In this document: one piece after another, positions 1-9,801 of the stretch | Layout: every line of letters begins with the position of its first letter | How positions within the stretch are numbered: position 1 is the first letter of the stretch | Source of the DNA: Paracoccus binzhouensis | GTDB lineage: Bacteria > Pseudomonadota > Alphaproteobacteria > Rhodobacterales > Rhodobacteraceae | Direction: 5' to 3' | DNA length: 45,390 nt | NCBI RefSeq assembly: GCF_016446475.1 | Contig: NZ_JAEHFP010000019.1 | Location: 1 to 45,390 of the forward strand | Made by a program: the position numbers and the translations under genes | Notes under the pieces: model-generated | What the model saw: the letters and a program-made list of their open reading frames with translations, nothing else | Databases searched by the model: none | What the model was told of the DNA's origin: nothing

Positions 1-79
1 ACACCGCTCGGGGCGAAAAACGCTTGCCCAGCGAGCAAAATCAGGCGATCTTGAAGTCAAGCGGCGGGCCACTTGGGGA
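1..79. other. Non-oxidase sequence at the left edge
   Basis: The reading frame of the quinol oxidase gene stays open to the window edge, but its translation here (containing [13 protein letters not shown]) bears no resemblance to the conserved CyoB segment that should precede HYDQIF. Family identity begins abruptly at about base 80. On the minus strand the same bases could encode a C-terminus ending LDFKIA followed by a stop. This looks like the end of an inserted element or an assembly junction. I cannot name the element. Confidence 0.5.
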
Positions 80-1777
80 ATGTCGGATCACTACGACCAG
101 ATCTTCACCGCCCATGGCGTGATCATGATCTTCTTCGTGGCCATGCCCTTCGTCACCGGGCTGATGAACTACGTCGTGCCGCTGCAGATCGGCGCGCGCG
201 ACGTGTCCTTCCCGTTCCTGAACAACTTCTCGTTCTGGATGACGGTGGGGGGCGCGGTCATCACCATGGCCTCGCTGTTCCTGGGCGAGTTCGCGCAGAC
301 CGGCTGGCTGGCCTTTCCGCCGCTTTCGGGCATCGGCTACAGCCCCTGGGTCGGGGTGGACTATTACATCTGGGGGCTGCAGGTCGCCGGCGTCGGCACC
401 ACGCTGTCGGGCATCAACCTGCTGGTCACCATCCTGAAGATGCGGGCGCCGGGCATGACGATGATGCGGATGCCGGTCTTCACCTGGACCTCGTTCTGCA
501 CCAACATCCTGATCGTCGCCTCGTTTCCGGTGCTGACCATGACGCTGATCCTGCTGACGCTGGACCGCTATGTCGGCACCAACTTCTTCACCAACGACCT
601 CGGCGGCAATCCGATGATGTATATCAACCTCATCTGGATCTGGGGCCACCCCGAGGTCTATATCCTGATCCTGCCGCTGTTCGGGGTCTTCTCGGAAGTC
701 ACCTCGACCTTCTCGGGCAAGCGGCTGTTCGGCTATTCGTCTATGGTCTACGCGACCGTCTGCATCACGGTGCTGTCCTATCTGGTCTGGCTGCACCATT
801 TCTTCACCATGGGCTCGGGCGCATCCGTGAACTCGTTCTTCGGGATCACCACGATGATCATCTCGATCCCGACGGGGGCCAAGCTCTTCAACTGGCTGTT
901 CACCATGTATGGTGGCCGCATCCGCTATGAGCTGCCGATGATGTGGACGGTGGCCTTCATGCTGACCTTCGTGATCGGCGGCATGACGGGCGTGCTGCTG
1001 GCGGTGCCGCCGGCGGATTTCGTGCTGCACAATTCGCTGTTCCTGATCGCGCATTTCCATAACGTCATCATCGGCGGCGTGCTGTTCGGCTGCTTCGCGG
1101 CGGTGAACTACTGGTGGCCCAAGGCCTTCGGCTTCAAGCTGGACGTGTTCTGGGGCAAGGTGTCGTTCTGGTTCTGGGTCGTCGGCTTCTGGTTCGCCTT
1201 CATGCCGCTGTATATCCTGGGGCTGATGGGCGTGACCCGCCGGCTGCGGGTCTTCGATGACCCGGACCTGCGGATCTGGTTCGCCATCGCCGCCTTCGGC
1301 GCGGTGCTGATCGCCTGCGGCATCGCGGCCATGTTCGTGCAGTTCGGCGTCTCGATCCTGCGCCGCAACCGGCCGGACTATCGCGACGTGACGGGCGACC
1401 CCTGGAACGGCCGGACGCTGGAATGGGCGACCTCGTCGCCGCCGCCGGCCTACAACTTCGCCTTCAACCCGATCTCGCACGGGCTGGATACCTGGTGGGA
1501 GATGAAGCAGAACGGCGCCGCCCGCCCGACCGCCGGCTTCATGCCGATCCACATGCCGAAGAACACCGGCACCGGCGTCATCCTGGCGGCGCTGGCGACT
1601 GTCTGCGGCATGGCGCTGATCTGGTATGTCTGGTGGCTGGCGGCGGTCAGCTTCCTGGGCATCGTCGCCGTGTCGATCGGCCATACCTTCAACTACAACC
1701 GCGACTATTACATCCCGGTCTCGGAAATCGAGGCGACCGAGGATGCCCGGACGCGCCAGCTTGCGCAGGGGGCCTGA
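80..1777 (+). CDS. cyoB: Quinol oxidase subunit I, N-terminally truncated
   Basis: This is subunit I of a bo3/ba3-type ubiquinol oxidase, the membrane subunit holding the low-spin haem and the haem-CuB oxygen-reduction site and pumping protons. The key ligands are all visible: the haem histidine in AHGVIMIFF (about residue 12), CuB His plus cross-linked Tyr in WGHPEVYI, the CuB pair in LHHFFTMG, and the two haem histidines in HFHNVIIGG. The full family protein has about 660 residues. Only 565 follow the ATG at 80, so roughly 95 N-terminal residues, including the first membrane helix and the D-channel entrance, are absent. Position 80 is the first in-frame ATG, not a trustworthy start. cyoC follows after 3 bases. 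cyoA is not in the window. If the left junction is real, the gene is dead in this strain. If it is an assembly edge, the gene is simply cut. Confidence 0.93.
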   Translation: MSDHYDQIFTAHGVIMIFFVAMPFVTGLMNYVVPLQIGARDVSFPFLNNFSFWMTVGGAVITMASLFLGEFAQTGWLAFPPLSGIGYSPWVGVDYYIWGLQVAGVGTTLSGINLLVTILKMRAPGMTMMRMPVFTWTSFCTNILIVASFPVLTMTLILLTLDRYVGTNFFTNDLGGNPMMYINLIWIWGHPEVYILILPLFGVFSEVTSTFSGKRLFGYSSMVYATVCITVLSYLVWLHHFFTMGSGASVNSFFGITTMIISIPTGAKLFNWLFTMYGGRIRYELPMMWTVAFMLTFVIGGMTGVLLAVPPADFVLHNSLFLIAHFHNVIIGGVLFGCFAAVNYWWPKAFGFKLDVFWGKVSFWFWVVGFWFAFMPLYILGLMGVTRRLRVFDDPDLRIWFAIAAFGAVLIACGIAAMFVQFGVSILRRNRPDYRDVTGDPWNGRTLEWATSSPPPAYNFAFNPISHGLDTWWEMKQNGAARPTAGFMPIHMPKNTGTGVILAALATVCGMALIWYVWWLAAVSFLGIVAVSIGHTFNYNRDYYIPVSEIEATEDARTRQLAQGA

Positions 1778-1780
1778 GCC

Positions 1781-2398
1781 ATGAGCCACGCGACGACCGA
1801 CACCATGGGCCGCTACTGGGAGCTGGAGCCCCATCACCATCCCGAGGGGGCCTCGACCAGCCTGGGCTTCTGGGTCTACCTGATGAGCGACTGCCTGATG
1901 TTCGCGGTGCTCTTCGCAGTCTATGGCGTGCTGGGCACCAGCTTCGCCGCCGGGCCGGGCCCCAAGGACCTGTTCGACCTGGAGCTGGTGGCGGTCAACA
2001 CCGCCATGCTGCTGCTTTCGTCGATCACCTTCGGTTTCGCCATGCTGGCCATGGGCAAGGGCGACAAGCGGGGCACGCTGCGCTGGCTGGCGGTGACGCT
2101 GTTCTTTGGCCTGTGCTTCCTGGGTATCGAGCTTTACGAGTTCCACCACCTGATCCATATCGGCGCCGGCCCGCAGCGCTCCGGGTTCCTGTCGGCCTTC
2201 TTCACGCTGGTCGGCACGCATGGGCTGCACGTCACCTTCGGCTCGATCTGGCTGGTAACGCTGATGGTGCAGATCACCCGCACCGGGCTGATTCCCGCGA
2301 ACCAGCGCCGCATGGTCTGCCTGTCGATGTTCTGGCACTTCCTCGACGTCATCTGGATCGGCGTCTTCACCTTCGTCTATCTGCTGGGGATGATCTGA
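1781..2398 (+). CDS. cyoC: Quinol oxidase subunit III
   Basis: Encodes the 205-residue subunit III of the bo3/ba3 quinol oxidase, a five-helix membrane subunit that stabilises subunit I and its proton uptake. The N-terminal tail is short and polar, then LGFWVYLMSDCLMFAVLF opens the first helix. The conserved ELYEFHHL segment and the THGLHVTFGSIWL helix are typical of CyoC. The start is three bases after the cyoB stop and the stop overlaps the cyoD start (TGATG), so translation is coupled through the operon. Confidence 0.93.
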   Translation: MSHATTDTMGRYWELEPHHHPEGASTSLGFWVYLMSDCLMFAVLFAVYGVLGTSFAAGPGPKDLFDLELVAVNTAMLLLSSITFGFAMLAMGKGDKRGTLRWLAVTLFFGLCFLGIELYEFHHLIHIGAGPQRSGFLSAFFTLVGTHGLHVTFGSIWLVTLMVQITRTGLIPANQRRMVCLSMFWHFLDVIWIGVFTFVYLLGMI

Positions 2399-2778
2399 TG
2401 TCCGCCGAACACGCTCATGCGCATCACGACGACCACGGCCACGACCATGGCAGCCATGCCTCTTATCTCAAGGGCTTCGTGCTGTCGGTGATCCTGACCG
2501 CCCTGCCCTTCGGCATCGTCATGGCCGGCGGCTTCGAAAGCCGGGCGCTGACCGCCGTCACGGTGATCGGCTTCGCCGTCGTGCAGATCCTGGTCCACAT
2601 GGTCTATTTCCTGCACATGAACGGCAAGCAGGAAGAGGGCTGGACCATGCTCTCGACCATCTTCACCGTGGTGGTGGTGGTGATCCTGCTCGCCGGGTCG
2701 ATCTGGGTCATGTATCACATGAACACCAACATGATGCCGCAGATGGATCACGAGATGATGCAGGGCATCGGCTCGTGA
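2398..2778 (+). CDS. cyoD: Quinol oxidase subunit IV
   Basis: A 126-residue small membrane subunit of the quinol oxidase. A histidine-rich N-terminus (HAHAHHDDHGHDHGSH) precedes three predicted helices, with the CyoD signature VQILVHMVYFLHM in the middle one. The tail is methionine-rich. Its ATG overlaps the cyoC stop, and its last codons overlap the GTG start of the SURF1 gene (GTGA). The His-rich head and Met-rich tail could bind copper, but that is only suggested by composition. Confidence 0.9.
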   Translation: MSAEHAHAHHDDHGHDHGSHASYLKGFVLSVILTALPFGIVMAGGFESRALTAVTVIGFAVVQILVHMVYFLHMNGKQEEGWTMLSTIFTVVVVVILLAGSIWVMYHMNTNMMPQMDHEMMQGIGS

Positions 2779-3515
2779 CCGGGCCGGCGGATGCGGGAGG
2801 GCGCCCGGCGCGGTCCCGCTTCGCGCGGCTGGCGCTCTTGACCGGGGCGCTGGCCGTTTTCGTCCTGCTTTGCGGGCTGGGCACCTGGCAGGTGCAGCGC
2901 CTGGCCTGGAAGACCGACCTGATCGCACGGGTCGAGACGCGGCTGGCGGCCGAACCCGTCCCCGCCCCCGGTCCGCGGGACTGGGCGGGACTTTCGGCCG
3001 GGACGGACGAATACCGCCGCCTGGCCGTCTCGGGGCGTTTCCACGCCGACAGCGATACGCTGGTCAAGGCGGTGACGGATCGCGGCGCCGGCTTCTGGGT
3101 GATGACGCCGCTGGTCACCGACCAGGGCTGGCCGGTGCTGGTCAATCGCGGCTTCGTCCCCGAGACCGACCGGGCCGAGGCCGACCGGGTGCTGCCCGGC
3201 GGCCCCGTCACCATCACCGGGCTTCTGCGGACGAGCCAGCCCGGCGGCGCCTTCCTGCGCAAGAACGATCCCCAGGCCGGGCGCTGGTATTCCCGCGACG
3301 TCGCGGCCATCGCCGGCCGGCTGGGACTGGCCGGCGCCGCGCCCTATTTCATCGACGCCGATGCCCGCGCCGATGGCGATCTGCCCATCGGCGGGCTGAC
3401 CGTGGTCAGCTTCCGCAACAGCCATCTGGGCTATGCGTTCACCTGGTTCTCGCTGGCCGCGCTCTGGGCCGGCTGGCTTATCTGGCTGTGGCGACGCGGC
3501 GCCGGTCCGGGCTGA
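2775..3515 (+). CDS. surf1: SURF1 family oxidase assembly factor
   Basis: A 246-residue SURF1/Shy1 protein, an inner-membrane chaperone that helps insert haem into subunit I of haem-copper oxidases. It has the family pattern: an N-terminal helix ending in the signature GTWQVQRLAWK (about residues 36-46), a large periplasmic domain with NRGFVP, and a C-terminal helix (HLGYAFTWFSLAALWAGW). The start is GTG, overlapping the cyoD stop by four bases, which places it in the oxidase operon. Paracoccus is known to carry separate SURF1 proteins for its cytochrome c and quinol oxidases. This position indicates the quinol oxidase partner. Confidence 0.9.
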   Translation: MTGPADAGGRPARSRFARLALLTGALAVFVLLCGLGTWQVQRLAWKTDLIARVETRLAAEPVPAPGPRDWAGLSAGTDEYRRLAVSGRFHADSDTLVKAVTDRGAGFWVMTPLVTDQGWPVLVNRGFVPETDRAEADRVLPGGPVTITGLLRTSQPGGAFLRKNDPQAGRWYSRDVAAIAGRLGLAGAAPYFIDADARADGDLPIGGLTVVSFRNSHLGYAFTWFSLAALWAGWLIWLWRRGAGPG

Positions 3516-3521
3516 GGGCCG

Positions 3522-4421
3522 TTATTTCCAATACTGGTCGATATACTTCTGCATCTCGGCGCGCATGAAGCGGCCGGAGTGATCGGCGCGGTCCTCCCAA
3601 GCGAAGACGCAGGCGGTCATGATGCCGTCGAAACCGATCTCGGCCAGCGTGCCGAAGAAATCGTCCCAGGGCACCTCGCCCTGGCCGATGTCGAGATGCT
3701 GGTGCACGCGGGCCTGGGTGCCCGGCGGGTTCAGGATGTAGCGCAGGCCCGAGCTGGCCTTGTGGTTGAACGTGTCGCCGACATGGACATGCGCCAGCAC
3801 GTCGGCGGCCTCGCGCAGCATCGCCCGGGTGTCGTCGCCGAAATAGAAGGTATGCGGCGCGCAATAGAGGAATTTCACCCGCGGCGAATTCACCGTGCGG
3901 ATGATGTCGAGCGCCGGCTGCAGCGTCTCGCACCAGTCCTCGGGATGCGGCTCGACATGCAGGTTGATGCCCTCGCGCTCGAAGATCGGCACCAGCTCCT
4001 CCATGCTGCGCCACCAGGCATCCTCGCAGGCCTCGATCATGCTGCCGGTGTGGCAGCAATAGCAGCTGCCCTTGTCGGGATGCGGGCCGCGGCCGAATTC
4101 GCTGTTCATCGTGTCCACGCCCAGTTCGACGGCGATCTCGATGGCGCGCTTCCAGTGCCTGACGGCGGCCTGGCGCTCAGTTTCGTCGTTCGAGGCCCAG
4201 CGATACATCGGCAGCAGGCTGGCGATGCCGACCTCGGCATCCTTCAGCGCCCGTTTCAGCACCTTGATCCGGTCGGGAAAGACGCGCGGGGCCTTGAACC
4301 ATTCCAGGAAATCGCCGCGCGGGCTCAGCTCGATCCAGTCGTAGCCGAGTTCCCTGACCTTGGCCGGGATCTGTTCCAGCGGCAGGTGGCGGTGCATGAA
4401 GGGGTCGATGGCAATGCGCAT
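3522..4421 (-). CDS. Sugar phosphate isomerase/epimerase, IolH-like
   Basis: A 299-residue TIM-barrel protein of the AP-endonuclease-2-like sugar isomerase/epimerase family. Typical elements are IELSPRGDF near the N-terminus, metal- or substrate-binding acidic and histidine residues in NLHVEPHPEDW, and HVHVGDTFNHK followed by HQHLDIGQGEVPW towards the end. The sequence is closest in my memory to IolH-like proteins of inositol catabolism, but the exact substrate cannot be read from it. It lies 67 bases downstream of a binding-protein gene of the inositol/ribose class on the same strand, which supports a role in cyclitol or sugar use. It ends tail-to-tail with surf1, six bases apart. Confidence 0.75.
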   Translation of the reverse strand: MRIAIDPFMHRHLPLEQIPAKVRELGYDWIELSPRGDFLEWFKAPRVFPDRIKVLKRALKDAEVGIASLLPMYRWASNDETERQAAVRHWKRAIEIAVELGVDTMNSEFGRGPHPDKGSCYCCHTGSMIEACEDAWWRSMEELVPIFEREGINLHVEPHPEDWCETLQPALDIIRTVNSPRVKFLYCAPHTFYFGDDTRAMLREAADVLAHVHVGDTFNHKASSGLRYILNPPGTQARVHQHLDIGQGEVPWDDFFGTLAEIGFDGIMTACVFAWEDRADHSGRFMRAEMQKYIDQYWK

Positions 4422-4488
4422 GTTCGGTCCTTTCCATGGGATGGGTCGCGCGCCGACTCGCCGCGGCGGCGGGGCGGCAGGGTGGCAA

Positions 4489-5415
4489 TCAGCGATATTG
4501 CGACAGGTTTTCGGGCGTGACCGGCTCGAAGGGCACCCAGATGTTGCGTTCGACCGGCTCGCCCCTGGCCATGGCGAGGGCGGTCTGCACCGCGATCTCG
4601 CCCTGCTTCGTGGCGTTCTGGTAGACGGTGACGTCCAGCTCGCCCGCCTGCATCGCCGCCAGCCCGTCGGGCGTCGCGTCGATGCCGGCCACCACCACCT
4701 CGTCCATCGCCACGCCCGCGGCCTTCAGCGACTGGATCGCGCCGATGGCCATCTCGTCATTGTTCGAGATGATCGCGTCGAACTGCAGGCCCGAGGACAG
4801 CCAGTTGGTGGTGATGTCCTGCCCCTGGGTGCGGTTCCAGTTACCGACCCGCCGGTCCAGGATCTTCATGCCCTGGCATTCGGGCGTTGCGATCACATCC
4901 TCGATGTCCTTGGAGCGCACGGCCGAGGCCTCGTTTTCCAGCGGGCCCATCAGCACCAATACGTCGCCCTTGCCCCCCAGAAGCCTGCAGACCTCCTGCG
5001 TCTGCATGGTGCCGCTTTCGATCTCGTTGGAGCCGACGAAGCTGCTGCCCTCGGGCAGCGCCCCATGGTCGATCGGCGGATGGTTCACATAGACCAGCGG
5101 CACCCCGGCCTGCACCGCCATCTGCGTCATCGCCGGGGTGGCGGCGCCGTCCACAGCATTCACGATGATCGCGTCGACGCCGTTGGCGATGAAGTTCTGC
5201 ACCTGGTTCTGCTGGCGGGCCACGTCGAGCTGCGCATCCTCGAGGATCAGCGCGGCCCCGTCCCTGGCCGCCTCGGCCTTGATGCCGTCCAGCAGGATGG
5301 TCAGGAAGGGATTGTCGAAGGAGGTCATCGCCACCCCGATCCGCATTTCCTGGGCCATAATCGGGGCGGAAAGCCCCATCAGCAGCGCCACCGCCGTCAC
5401 GCATCCGGATTTCAT
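4489..5415 (-). CDS. Sugar/inositol ABC transporter binding protein
   Basis: A 308-residue periplasmic binding protein of type I (ribose/inositol class). The start chosen gives a clean signal peptide (MKSGCVTAVALLMGLS, cut after a Met-Ala-Gln region) and is preceded by AGGGGGAG at 5423-5430. An ATG 30 bases upstream (5445) would bury that signal. Family segments include SFDNPFLTILLDGIK, the hinge-side NAVDG, NDEMAIGA and AGIDATPDGLAAM, with the ending resembling inositol or rhizopine (MocB-like) binding proteins. No permease or ATPase of the ribose type lies beside it, so it must work with a transporter encoded elsewhere or be an orphan. The IolH-like gene follows on the same strand. Confidence 0.8.
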   Translation of the reverse strand: MKSGCVTAVALLMGLSAPIMAQEMRIGVAMTSFDNPFLTILLDGIKAEAARDGAALILEDAQLDVARQQNQVQNFIANGVDAIIVNAVDGAATPAMTQMAVQAGVPLVYVNHPPIDHGALPEGSSFVGSNEIESGTMQTQEVCRLLGGKGDVLVLMGPLENEASAVRSKDIEDVIATPECQGMKILDRRVGNWNRTQGQDITTNWLSSGLQFDAIISNNDEMAIGAIQSLKAAGVAMDEVVVAGIDATPDGLAAMQAGELDVTVYQNATKQGEIAVQTALAMARGEPVERNIWVPFEPVTPENLSQYR

Positions 5416-5653
5416 TCGTTGGCTCCCCCTCTCGCAGCGCCGCATCCGCCCAAGCGCGGGCCTCGGCCGGCTGCACGGGGCCGGGCAGGGAATGCGGCAT
5501 GATGTTGAAGACGGGCTCTCTCCTCTGCCCCGCCTGCGCAGGGTTGTCGCCGGCCGGCCGATTCAGGTCAATGCGGGACGATGCGCGAAATCGATCATTC
5601 CTGAGGGATAATGATTGACGGCATGATGGGATTCCATCACGCCGTGACGGCCA

Positions 5654-6718
5654 TCAGCCCTCGACGCGACGGCCGGTTTCCGGGTCGAAGAAATGCAGAT
5701 GCGCGGGGTCCGGCACCACCGCGATGCGGTCGCCGCGCTCGGCCCGGCTGGTGCCGGGCAGGCGCAGCACCATCGGCACCTCCGAGCCCTCGATCATGCC
5801 ATAGCCGAAGGCATCCGCGCCCAGCCGCTCGACCGAGCGCAGCAGGACCGGGATCGCCGCCTCGCCTTCCTGGGCCAGCCGCAGATGCTCGGGGCGCAGC
5901 CCAAGGCGCAGCTCGCCGTCGCGCGGCACGCCGGGCAGCGGCAGGACCGCGTCGCCCGGCAGGGTGACGCCGCCATCGCCGGCCCGGACGGTGAAGATGT
6001 TCATCGCCGGCGAGCCGATGAAGCCCGCCACGAATTCGCTGGCCGGGCGCTCATAGACCTCCAAAGGCGTCGCGATCTGCTCGGCCACGCCCTTGTTCAT
6101 CACGATCAGCCGGTCGGCCAGCGTCATCGCCTCGACCTGGTCATGGGTGACGTAAAGCGTGGTCTGGCCGGTGCGCAGGTGCATCTCCTTGATCTGCAGG
6201 CGCATCTGCACGCGGAGCTTCGCATCCAGGTTCGACAGCGGCTCGTCCAGCAGCAGCGCCGCCGGCTCGCGCACCAGCGCCCGGCCCATGGCGACGCGCT
6301 GGCGCTGGCCGCCCGACAGCGCGCGCGGCTTGCGGTCCAGATAGGGCTCCAGCTCCAGCATGGTCGCGGCCTTGGCGACGCGGGCCGCGATCTCGGCCTT
6401 CGACATCCGGGCGATCTTGAGGCCGTAAGCCATGTTCTCGCGCACCGACATATGCGGGTAAAGCGCATAGTTCTGGAACACCATGGCGATGTCGCGCTGG
6501 CGCGGCTCCAGGTCGTTGACCACCTTGCCGCCGATCTCGATGGTGCCGGCGCTGATCGCCTCCAGCCCCGCCACCATGCGCAGAAGCGTGGACTTGCCGC
6601 AGCCCGAAGGTCCGACGATCACCACGAATTCGCCGTCGGCGATCTCGATGCCGATGCCGTGGATCACCTGGTTTCCCGCATAGCTCTTGCGGACGTCGTT
6701 GAGCAGGATGCGGGCCAT
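5654..6718 (-). CDS. ugpC: Glycerol-3-phosphate importer ATPase UgpC
   Basis: A 354-residue ABC ATPase of the MalK/UgpC class that powers uptake through UgpA and UgpE. Walker A is GPSGCGKST (residues 36-44), the Q-loop FQNYALYP, the signature LSGGQ (134-138) and Walker B LLLDEP (155-160), followed by the D-loop SNLDAKLR. The C-terminal ~120 residues form the TOBE-type regulatory domain (RLGLRPEHL). It starts immediately after the ugpE stop with no gap and is the last gene of the operon ugpB-ugpA-ugpE-ugpC. Confidence 0.92.
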   Translation of the reverse strand: MARILLNDVRKSYAGNQVIHGIGIEIADGEFVVIVGPSGCGKSTLLRMVAGLEAISAGTIEIGGKVVNDLEPRQRDIAMVFQNYALYPHMSVRENMAYGLKIARMSKAEIAARVAKAATMLELEPYLDRKPRALSGGQRQRVAMGRALVREPAALLLDEPLSNLDAKLRVQMRLQIKEMHLRTGQTTLYVTHDQVEAMTLADRLIVMNKGVAEQIATPLEVYERPASEFVAGFIGSPAMNIFTVRAGDGGVTLPGDAVLPLPGVPRDGELRLGLRPEHLRLAQEGEAAIPVLLRSVERLGADAFGYGMIEGSEVPMVLRLPGTSRAERGDRIAVVPDPAHLHFFDPETGRRVEG

Positions 6719-7582
6719 CTATTTCTCCGTCTCGACCAGGCCCTTGACGAACCAGCGCTGCATCAGCACCACCACCAGGATCGGCGGCAGGATGGCCAGC
6801 ACGCTTGTGACCATCACGAGGTTCCAGGGCGTATCGGCATCGGCAAAGGAGATCATCTTCTTCAGCGCGATGACGATGGTGTTCATGTCGTTGGAATTGG
6901 TGACCAGCAACGGCCACAGGTATTGCGTCCAGCCATAGATGAACTGGATCACGAAGATCGCCGCGACATTGGTCAGCGACAGGGGCCAGAGGATGTCGCG
7001 AAAGAACCGCCAGGGCCCGGCGCCATCGACGCGCGCCGCTTCCAGCAGTTCGTCCGGGATGGTCATGAAGAACTGCCGGAACAGAAGCGTCGCGGTGGCC
7101 GAGGCGATCAGCGGCAGGATCAGCCCCGGATAGGTGTCGATCAGCCCCAGATCGACCATGACCTTGTAGGTCGGCTGGATGCGCACCTCGACCGGCAGCA
7201 TCAGGGTGATGAAGATCAGCCAGAAACAGGCCATGCGCAGCGGAAAGCGGAAAAAGACGATGGCATAGGCCGAGGCCATGGAAATGGCGATCTTTCCCAG
7301 CGCGATGCCCATGGCGACGATGGTGGTATTGGCCAGAAGCCGCCACAGGCTGACGCCGCCGATGCGGCTGATGCCGCCCGAGAAGGCGTCGGAATAGTTC
7401 TGCGCGGCCTCGGCCCCCGGCAGCAGCGGCAGCGGCGGGCGCAGGATGGTCTGGGTGCTGTGGGTCGAGGCGATGAAGACGTAATAGACCGGGAAGGCCA
7501 CCACGATCACCCCCAGGACCATCCAGAAATGCGCCACCAGCCGGCCGGCGCCGCGCGGGGCAAGGGGGGAGGCCTCAGCCAT
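6719..7582 (-). CDS. ugpE: Glycerol-3-phosphate importer permease UgpE
   Basis: A 287-residue inner-membrane permease of the MalG type, one of the two channel subunits of the glycerol-3-phosphate ABC importer. It has about six hydrophobic segments and the EAA loop that docks the ATPase ([17 protein letters not shown], about residues 178-194). [23 protein letters not shown] is a further recognisable family region. Its start overlaps the end of ugpA by eight bases and its stop abuts ugpC, so translation is probably coupled. Confidence 0.92.
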   Translation of the reverse strand: MAEASPLAPRGAGRLVAHFWMVLGVIVVAFPVYYVFIASTHSTQTILRPPLPLLPGAEAAQNYSDAFSGGISRIGGVSLWRLLANTTIVAMGIALGKIAISMASAYAIVFFRFPLRMACFWLIFITLMLPVEVRIQPTYKVMVDLGLIDTYPGLILPLIASATATLLFRQFFMTIPDELLEAARVDGAGPWRFFRDILWPLSLTNVAAIFVIQFIYGWTQYLWPLLVTNSNDMNTIVIALKKMISFADADTPWNLVMVTSVLAILPPILVVVLMQRWFVKGLVETEK

Positions 7583-8456
7583 AATGCACCCGCCTTTCGA
7601 TGAAGCGGAACTGGAAGGCGGTCAGCGCGATCACGATGATCATCAGGATCACCGATTGCGCGGCGGAATCGCCCATGATCAGGTTCACGAAGCCGTCGTT
7701 ATAGACCTTGTAGACCAGCGTTTCCGTGGCCTTGCCGGGGCCGCCGCCGGTCACCGCATGGATGATGCCGAAGGTGTCGAACAGCGCATAGACGGTGTTC
7801 ACCACCAGCAGGAAGAAGGTGGTCGGCGTCAGCAGCGGGAAAACGATGGTCCAGAAAGCGTGCCGGCGCGAGGCGCCGTCGATGGCCGCGGCTTCCAGAA
7901 GCGATCGGGGAATCGCCTGCAAGCCAGCGACGAAGAACAGGAAATTGTAGCTGATCTGCTTCCATGTCGCCGCCGCCACCACCAGGATCATCGCATGATC
8001 CCCGTCCAGCAGCGGGTTCCAGTGGATGCCCATCTGCCGCAGCGGCCAGGCCAGCGTCCCGAAGCTGGGGTTGAACATGAACAGCCACAGCATGCCGGCG
8101 ATGGCCGGCGCCACCGCATAGGGCCAGATCATCAGCGTGCGATAGAAGCCCTTGCCGCGAATGACCTTCTCCGCCTGCACCGCCAGGAACAGCGCGATGG
8201 CCATGGCGAAAAGCGCCACCAGCGCCGAGAAGACAGCCGTCACCTGCACCGCGTTCAGATAGTTCGGATCGCCCAGCACCTTGCGGAAATTCGCCAGGCC
8301 GACGAAGGTCGATTTCAGCCCGAAGGCATCCTCGCGCAGCATGGATTGCCGGAACGCCTGCCCCGCCGGCCAGTAGAAGAAGATCAGCGTGATCGCCAGC
8401 TGCGGCGCCAGCAGCAGCCAGGGCAACAGCTTGTGCGGAAAGACCGTGCGTCTCAT
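7575..8456 (-). CDS. ugpA: Glycerol-3-phosphate importer permease UgpA
   Basis: A 293-residue MalF-type permease, partner of UgpE. It has six predicted helices, beginning [21 protein letters not shown], and the EAA cytoplasmic loop ([17 protein letters not shown]). [20 protein letters not shown] near the C-terminus is characteristic of UgpA. It lies 49 bases downstream of ugpB, with a strong hairpin in the gap, and overlaps ugpE by eight bases. Confidence 0.92.
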   Translation of the reverse strand: MRRTVFPHKLLPWLLLAPQLAITLIFFYWPAGQAFRQSMLREDAFGLKSTFVGLANFRKVLGDPNYLNAVQVTAVFSALVALFAMAIALFLAVQAEKVIRGKGFYRTLMIWPYAVAPAIAGMLWLFMFNPSFGTLAWPLRQMGIHWNPLLDGDHAMILVVAAATWKQISYNFLFFVAGLQAIPRSLLEAAAIDGASRRHAFWTIVFPLLTPTTFFLLVVNTVYALFDTFGIIHAVTGGGPGKATETLVYKVYNDGFVNLIMGDSAAQSVILMIIVIALTAFQFRFIERRVHYG

Positions 8457-8473
8457 CCGTCCCCCGATGCAAG

Positions 8474-8497
8474 GGCGGGCGCCAGCGGGCGCCCGCC
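8474..8497 (-). promoter_or_regulatory. Intercistronic hairpin between ugpB and ugpA
   Basis: A perfect 10-bp inverted repeat (GGCGGGCGCC at 8474-8483 and GGCGCCCGCC at 8488-8497) with a 4-base loop lies in the 49-base gap between ugpB and ugpA. There is no T-run. In ABC operons such a structure after the binding-protein gene commonly protects the upstream message or lowers read-through, giving more binding protein than permease. That role is inferred here. Confidence 0.6.
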
Positions 8498-8505
8498 GCA
8501 GAAGC

Positions 8506-9801
8506 TCAGCCGCCGACGGCTTCCTTGATGGCGGCGTTGCCGCGCTCGACCGCGTTCTTCAGCGCCGTGGCCGCGTCCTGCTGGCCGGCCAGCATCTTCT
8601 CGTATTCCTCGTTCTGGATGTCACGCAGCTGCGGCAGGTTCGGGGCGCGCACGCCCTTGGAATTCTCGGTCGGCGGCTTGCCCATCATCTGCAGGATCGG
8701 CGTCTCGCGGCCCGGATTCTTCTGGTAGAAATCCGAAGCCTTGGTCGCCTCATAGGCCGCCATGGTCACCGGCAGATAGCCCGATTGCTCGTGCAGGTAT
8801 TGCTGCACCTCGGTCTGCGACAGGTAGTTGAAGAAGGCGGCGACGCCCTTGTAGGTCTCGTCCGACTTGCCGCCCATCACCCAGAGCGAGGCGCCGCCCG
8901 GCGTGGTGTTCTGCGGCGCGCCCTCGGCGGTCTCGTCATAGGGCAATTGCCCGATGCCGTAGTTCATCCCTGATTTGACGATGTCGCCCAGCCCGCCGGA
9001 GCTTTCGGTCAGGATGCCGCATTCGCCCGAGGTGAAGTTCTGCTTGGCCTCGGAGGTGCGGCCGCCATAGACGAAGACGCCCTCTTTCGCCAGGTCGGCA
9101 AGTTCCTGGAAATGCTTGACGAACAGCGGGCCGTCGATCTTCAGCTCGGGCGTGCCGGCCAGGCCGTTCTCGTTCGTGGCCCAGCTGACATTGTTCCAGG
9201 CGGCGAAGTTCTCGGTATGGATCCAGGTCAGCCAGGTCGAGGTATAGCCGCAGGTCGCGGCGCCCGATTCCTTGATCTTGCGGGCGGCGGCCCAGACCTC
9301 GGCCCAGGTCTTGGGCGGGTTGTCCACGTCCAGCCCCGCCTTCTCGAAGATGTCCTTGTTGTAATACAGGATCGGCGAGGAGGAATTGTAGGGGAAGGAC
9401 AACATCTCGCCCTCGGGCGTCGAGTAATAGCCGACGATGCCGGGCAGATACTGGCTCTTGTCGAAGTCGTAGCCGCCTTCCTTCAGCACCTCGGCCACCG
9501 GCTTGATGGCGCCCTGCGCGCCCATCATCACCCCGGTGCCGACGTCGAAGACCTGGATGATGTCCGGGGCCTGCCCGGCGCGGAAGGCGGCGATGCCGGC
9601 GTTCAGCGTTTCCGGGTAAGTGCCCTTGAAGACGGGCTTGACCTCGTAATCTTCCTGGCTGGCGTTGAAATCGCTGGCGATCTTGGTCACCACCTCGGCA
9701 TTGGCGCCGGTCATGGCGTGCCACCAGGAAATCTCGGTCTTGGCCTCGGCCGCGACGGGCAGCGCCATCAGCCCGGCAAGCCAGAAAACGGTTCTTTGCA
9801 T
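8506..9801 (-). CDS. ugpB: Glycerol-3-phosphate binding protein UgpB
   Basis: A 431-residue periplasmic binding protein of the maltose/UgpB class. The chosen ATG gives the signal peptide [20 protein letters not shown] and has GGAGGAAG about five bases upstream. An upstream start at 9906 would add 35 charged residues before the signal and is not credible. UgpB hallmarks are [15 protein letters not shown] at the mature N-terminus, [27 protein letters not shown] and [15 protein letters not shown]. It is the first gene of the ugpBAEC operon. No ugpQ phosphodiesterase follows. Confidence 0.93.
   Translation of the reverse strand: MQRTVFWLAGLMALPVAAEAKTEISWWHAMTGANAEVVTKIASDFNASQEDYEVKPVFKGTYPETLNAGIAAFRAGQAPDIIQVFDVGTGVMMGAQGAIKPVAEVLKEGGYDFDKSQYLPGIVGYYSTPEGEMLSFPYNSSSPILYYNKDIFEKAGLDVDNPPKTWAEVWAAARKIKESGAATCGYTSTWLTWIHTENFAAWNNVSWATNENGLAGTPELKIDGPLFVKHFQELADLAKEGVFVYGGRTSEAKQNFTSGECGILTESSGGLGDIVKSGMNYGIGQLPYDETAEGAPQNTTPGGASLWVMGGKSDETYKGVAAFFNYLSQTEVQQYLHEQSGYLPVTMAAYEATKASDFYQKNPGRETPILQMMGKPPTENSKGVRAPNLPQLRDIQNEEYEKMLAGQQDAATALKNAVERGNAAIKEAVGG

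Noticed and set aside
41..2338. A 765-codon open frame antisense to the oxidase genes, and other very long open frames (for example minus 27698-30331, plus 23805-27716, minus 31824-33863)
   Set aside because: They are rich in Arg, His, Gln, Pro and Asp, with no family pattern, and lie opposite or across well-recognised genes; they are by-products of GC-rich codon use.
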